Shown piece by piece: positions 63,415 to 64,000 of a stretch of DNA of 64,000 nucleotides. Both the position numbers and the translations under genes were made by a program. The stretch lies in assembly GCA_020186115.1 (NCBI GenBank), contig WSYJ01000186.1:1223501-1287500 (forward strand), given 5' to 3'. The notes under the pieces were generated by a model. That model was not told the origin of the DNA. It saw only the letters and a list, made by a program, of their open reading frames with translations, and made no database searches. Position 1 is the first letter of the stretch; each line of letters opens with the position of its first letter. Source of the stretch: Histomonas meleagridis (lineage: Eukaryota; Parabasalia; Tritrichomonadida; Dientamoebidae).

Positions 63415-63557
63415 CGGTTATCATTTTCAGTCATCAATTTGTTAAATTCATTGTTCACATCTTGGTGATTTCCTCCCATATCTGATGATGAGTTATTATT
63501 TATGTTTAACAACGATTTAATTTTCGTTGATTCTTATTTCTCTTTAACATAAATATT

Positions 63558-63848
63558 AAAATTCCGATAATTTTCAAAACTATCACAATAGTACCGCATA
63601 TTATATAAATCAACAATTCATTTGACAAGGCGAAAAATATATCACAGTGTAATCGTCATAAATAACATTTGATGCTACATAACTATGAGTGGATTCAAAT
63701 GTGAAATATTACTATATAAATATTAAAATGCTTTGTTTTAATCATTTTCCTTTTGGACATTTTAATATTATTTTAATTTCACATAATAACATTTAATAAA
63801 ACCAACAAATTTTGATCGTTCATAAGTTATATTTATTTATCATTTATT
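63558..63848. other. Intergenic at the right edge
   Basis: About 290 bp of AT-rich sequence after the outer end of the right arm. No element recognised. Confidence 0.35.
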
Positions 63849-64000
63849 TCATTCTGTTTTTGTTTTCTTTTTTGGTTCAGGTATTCCGAATTCTGTTCTT
63901 GCTTCCATCACAATTTCCTTTCTCATATTTTCCATTTTACTCAAAGCTTCCTGCGGCACCTCAAACAGCACCAATTTGTCTGCAAGCGAAACACCGAATT
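63849..64000 (-). CDS. 3' end of an unidentified gene, cut by the window edge
   Basis: The minus-strand frame ending with TGA at 63849-63851 is open to the window edge. The last ~49 residues read FGVSLADKLVLFEVPQEAL, then SKMENMRKEIVMEARTEFGI and PEPKKKTKTE. Its higher GC toward the stop resembles the 3' ends of the long genes here. No family can be assigned. Confidence 0.5.
   Translation of the reverse strand, partial: FGVSLADKLVLFEVPQEALSKMENMRKEIVMEARTEFGIPEPKKKTKTE

Larger units (their letters stand above)
58627..63557 (-). repeat. Right arm of the large inverted duplication
   Basis: These 4.9 kb are the inverted partner of 43431-49340. The arm is about 0.98 kb shorter because its ankyrin array has six modules instead of twelve. 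Gene order is mirrored: intact Rac, broken ankyrin gene, array, broken ankyrin/DUF3447 gene, single-module ankyrin ORF. The stretch 60607-60981 holds no gene. Confidence 0.95.

Noticed and set aside
43431-63557. Single giant transposon with long inverted repeats (Maverick-like)
   Set aside because: No integrase, polymerase or capsid-like gene was found in the arms or spacer, and the spacer holds a normal PHD gene. A segmental duplication fits better.

Overview
The window looks like nuclear DNA of a parabasalid protist (a trichomonad), most likely from the Tritrichomonas side of the group. The main reasons are: AT-rich DNA with long intron-free genes; stop codons that often run into TAAA, the known trichomonad poly(A) signal; very short 5' leaders; trichomonad-type ankyrin proteins with a DUF3447-like region; BspA-like leucine-rich-repeat genes; several protein kinases and small GTPases; and a Mutator-like (MULE) DNA transposon. 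The species call is an inference, because no rRNA gene is present.

Region 1 to 43.2 kb is mostly a housekeeping gene field on both strands. It holds a kelch/coiled-coil protein, a copine, a CAMK-type kinase, a Ras-type GTPase, beta-tubulin, a WD40/alpha-solenoid protein, a small beta-grasp protein, an HMG-box protein, a TBC Rab-GAP, tRNA-Gln(TTG), a UBR/RING ubiquitin ligase, a CK1-type kinase, ribosomal protein uL6 (L9), histone H3, a large LRR protein, an MBOAT acyltransferase, an IRE/Rim15/MAST-type AGC kinase, an EXO1-like nuclease and a ThiI-like tRNA sulfurtransferase. It is interrupted by a 4 x 72 bp minisatellite, a decayed MULE with 50 bp terminal inverted repeats, a BspA relic, and a satellite of about 52 copies of a 55 bp unit next to the LRR gene.

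Region 43.4 to 63.6 kb is a large inverted segmental duplication. The left arm (43431-49340) and right arm (58627-63557) each carry, from the outside inward, a single-module ankyrin ORF, an ankyrin/DUF3447 gene with a tandem ankyrin array, a broken ankyrin gene and a Rac-type GTPase. Each arm is broken in different genes: Rac is frameshifted on the left and intact on the right, while the ankyrin gene is intact at its 5' end on the left and broken on the right. The spacer (49341-58626) holds a third ankyrin gene, a BspA-like LRR gene with no usable start codon in its own frame, and a PHD-finger protein.

The most unusual signal is in the ankyrin genes. Each ankyrin module keeps an intact reading frame, but successive modules are separated by AT-rich linkers that shift the frame or carry stops, always at the same place in the repeat. 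In the tandem arrays the linkers are exactly 83 or 66 nt. I could not fit GT-AG introns that restore the frame. The linkers may be unconventional introns, or the modules may be a cassette store, or these may be pseudogenes whose damage happens to avoid the modules.

Many reading frames here begin upstream at TTG or GTG. I moved those starts to the first sensible ATG. Domain calls are from reading the translated sequence by eye; no database search was run.
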